A program made the translations under genes and the position numbers. From the NCBI GenBank assembly GCA_002506665.1, contig DAXZ01000046.1:1-6763 (forward strand): DNA of 6,763 bases, given 5' to 3'. The notes under the pieces were generated by a model. It saw only the letters and a program-made list of their open reading frames with translations, was not told the DNA's origin and made no database searches. Position 1 is the stretch's first letter; the number at the start of each line of letters is the position of its first letter. The stretch is from Nitrosopumilus sp. UBA526. GTDB lineage: Archaea; Thermoproteota; Nitrososphaeria; Nitrososphaerales; Nitrosopumilaceae. Shown piece by piece: positions 6,089 to 6,763 of this stretch.

Positions 6089-6577
6089 ATGAGTGACAAA
6101 ACCAAAAAGATGCTCGCACAAGCATTGGAGTGTGTTGAGGATGGAAATTATTCTAATGCCCTAAAACTATATGATCTGATACTAAAGGCAGAACCTGACA
6201 ATGTCGGCGTACTAGTTGACAAGGGCGTAACACTTCAAAACATTGGACGACTTGGACTTGCGATTAAATTATATGACATGGCACTTGTCATCTACCCTGA
6301 TAATCTTGACGCACTATTAAACAAGGGAACAGCACTGCATTCAGGCAAAAAATATCTCGAGGCAATTGACTGTTATGATGCCACTCTAAAAATTGATAAA
6401 AGATGCGCCATGGCACTAGCATACAAGGGTCTGTCACTAGCTGAGCTGGGACACCTACAAGAGGCACTGGTGCATTTTAAGCGAGCATTATCTGTTGATG
6501 AGCACTATGACTTGGCAAGTGTCTCAAAAGATTTAGTACAAGAACTGTTAAAATCATCAAAAGGTAGGGCGTTCTAA
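6089..6577 (+). CDS. TPR-repeat protein, four repeats
   Basis: 162-residue soluble protein of four consecutive tetratricopeptide repeats, about residues 6-38, 39-72, 73-106 and 107-140. Typical positions are visible in each: GNYSNALKLYDLILKAEPDN (19-38), IGRLGLAIKLYDMALVIYPD, KKYLEAIDCYDATLKID, and GHLQEALVHFKRALSVDE. A final helix (about 141-156, DLASVSKDLVQELL) looks like the usual solvating cap. Such arrays act as protein-binding scaffolds; neither partner nor pathway can be read here. There is no signal peptide or membrane segment. It lies 41 bases after the two-repeat gene on the same strand, so the pair may be co-transcribed and of common origin. Its TAA overlaps the stop of the convergent zinc-finger gene by four bases. 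Confidence 0.88.
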   Translation: MSDKTKKMLAQALECVEDGNYSNALKLYDLILKAEPDNVGVLVDKGVTLQNIGRLGLAIKLYDMALVIYPDNLDALLNKGTALHSGKKYLEAIDCYDATLKIDKRCAMALAYKGLSLAELGHLQEALVHFKRALSVDEHYDLASVSKDLVQELLKSSKGRAF

Positions 6578-6763
6578 AATACCGTAACATCGCCTGGTGC
6601 AGGCTCGCGTTTGTCAGGCTTTTTGTTTTCTTTGAAATGTTCTCTATGTGCCAAATCTTGATGCTCTCGCAGCTCTTTTAGATTCTCAAAACCCTCATGA
6701 CAGAGATAGCATTTTGGTTTGTGCTCATCAACTAGCGGAAGTACCACATTGGCAATATGATTC
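6574..6763 (-). CDS. C2H2 zinc-finger protein, C-terminal part (5' end outside window)
   Basis: Minus-strand reading frame entering from the right edge and ending at TAG (6576-6574); about 62 residues are visible. The edge segment reads NHIANVVLPLVDEH, followed by one classical zinc finger: KCYLCHEGFENLKELREHQD then LAH, a C-x2-C-x12-H-x4-H pattern with the usual central Phe and Leu. The tail is strongly charged (REHFKENKKPDKREPAPGD) and ends VTVF. Small single-finger C2H2 proteins are common in archaea and are thought to bind nucleic acid or protein. Target and full length are unknown. It is convergent with the four-repeat TPR gene, with stops overlapping by four bases (CTAA). Confidence 0.75.
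   Translation of the reverse strand, partial: NHIANVVLPLVDEHKPKCYLCHEGFENLKELREHQDLAHREHFKENKKPDKREPAPGDVTVF

Noticed and set aside
6023..6577. Single longer TPR gene made by a frameshift joining the two TPR frames
   Set aside because: The second frame is open back to 6023, but the 22 codons before its ATG (such as LLSYRYLSGQSISSY) do not resemble TPR sequence.
1..6763. CRISPR array, tRNA, insertion sequence or attachment site
   Set aside because: I looked for regularly spaced repeats, cloverleaf-like arms, transposase motifs and flanking direct repeats and saw none.

Overview
The window looks like a piece of chromosome from an ammonia-oxidising archaeon (Nitrososphaeria/Thaumarchaeota, Nitrosopumilus-like). 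This is inferred from the AT-rich, tightly packed genes, from TATA-like boxes about 26 bases upstream of start codons with almost no leader (bases 5724 and 5820), and from the gene set: an AsnC/Lrp regulator, small TPR proteins, a membrane-anchored J-domain protein and a small C2H2 zinc-finger protein. No rRNA, tRNA, CRISPR array, integrase or insertion sequence is visible, so the assignment rests on gene style only.

Bases 1-4175 are the notable part: a minus-strand two-gene operon read as a Hachiman-type antiviral system. The first gene (4175 to 3381) encodes a HamA-like (DUF1837) PD-(D/E)XK nuclease. The second (3381 to 205) encodes a large HamB-like Ski2-type SF2 helicase. They are translationally coupled: the hamA TGA and the hamB ATG share one base. 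Past the helicase, bases 204-1 hold protein-like but frame-disrupted sequence on the same strand, possibly a third, broken gene.

Bases 4176-4314 separate hamA from a divergent plus-strand gene for an unrecognised 134-residue protein. From there the window reads as housekeeping or regulatory chromosome. An AsnC/Lrp regulator (5724 to 5281) is followed 10 bases later by a J-domain membrane protein (5270 to 4716), probably one operon. A 95-base divergent promoter region separates it from two tandem TPR genes (5820-6047 and 6089-6577). The window ends in the C-terminal part of a minus-strand C2H2 zinc-finger gene (6763 to 6574).

How the parts work together: from work on bacterial Hachiman, HamB is expected to hold the HamA nuclease in check and release it when the helicase meets abnormal DNA. 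The other genes show no visible functional link to this system. Two convergent gene pairs (4716-4719 and 6574-6577) overlap by the same four bases, CTAA, so that each strand uses it for its own stop codon.
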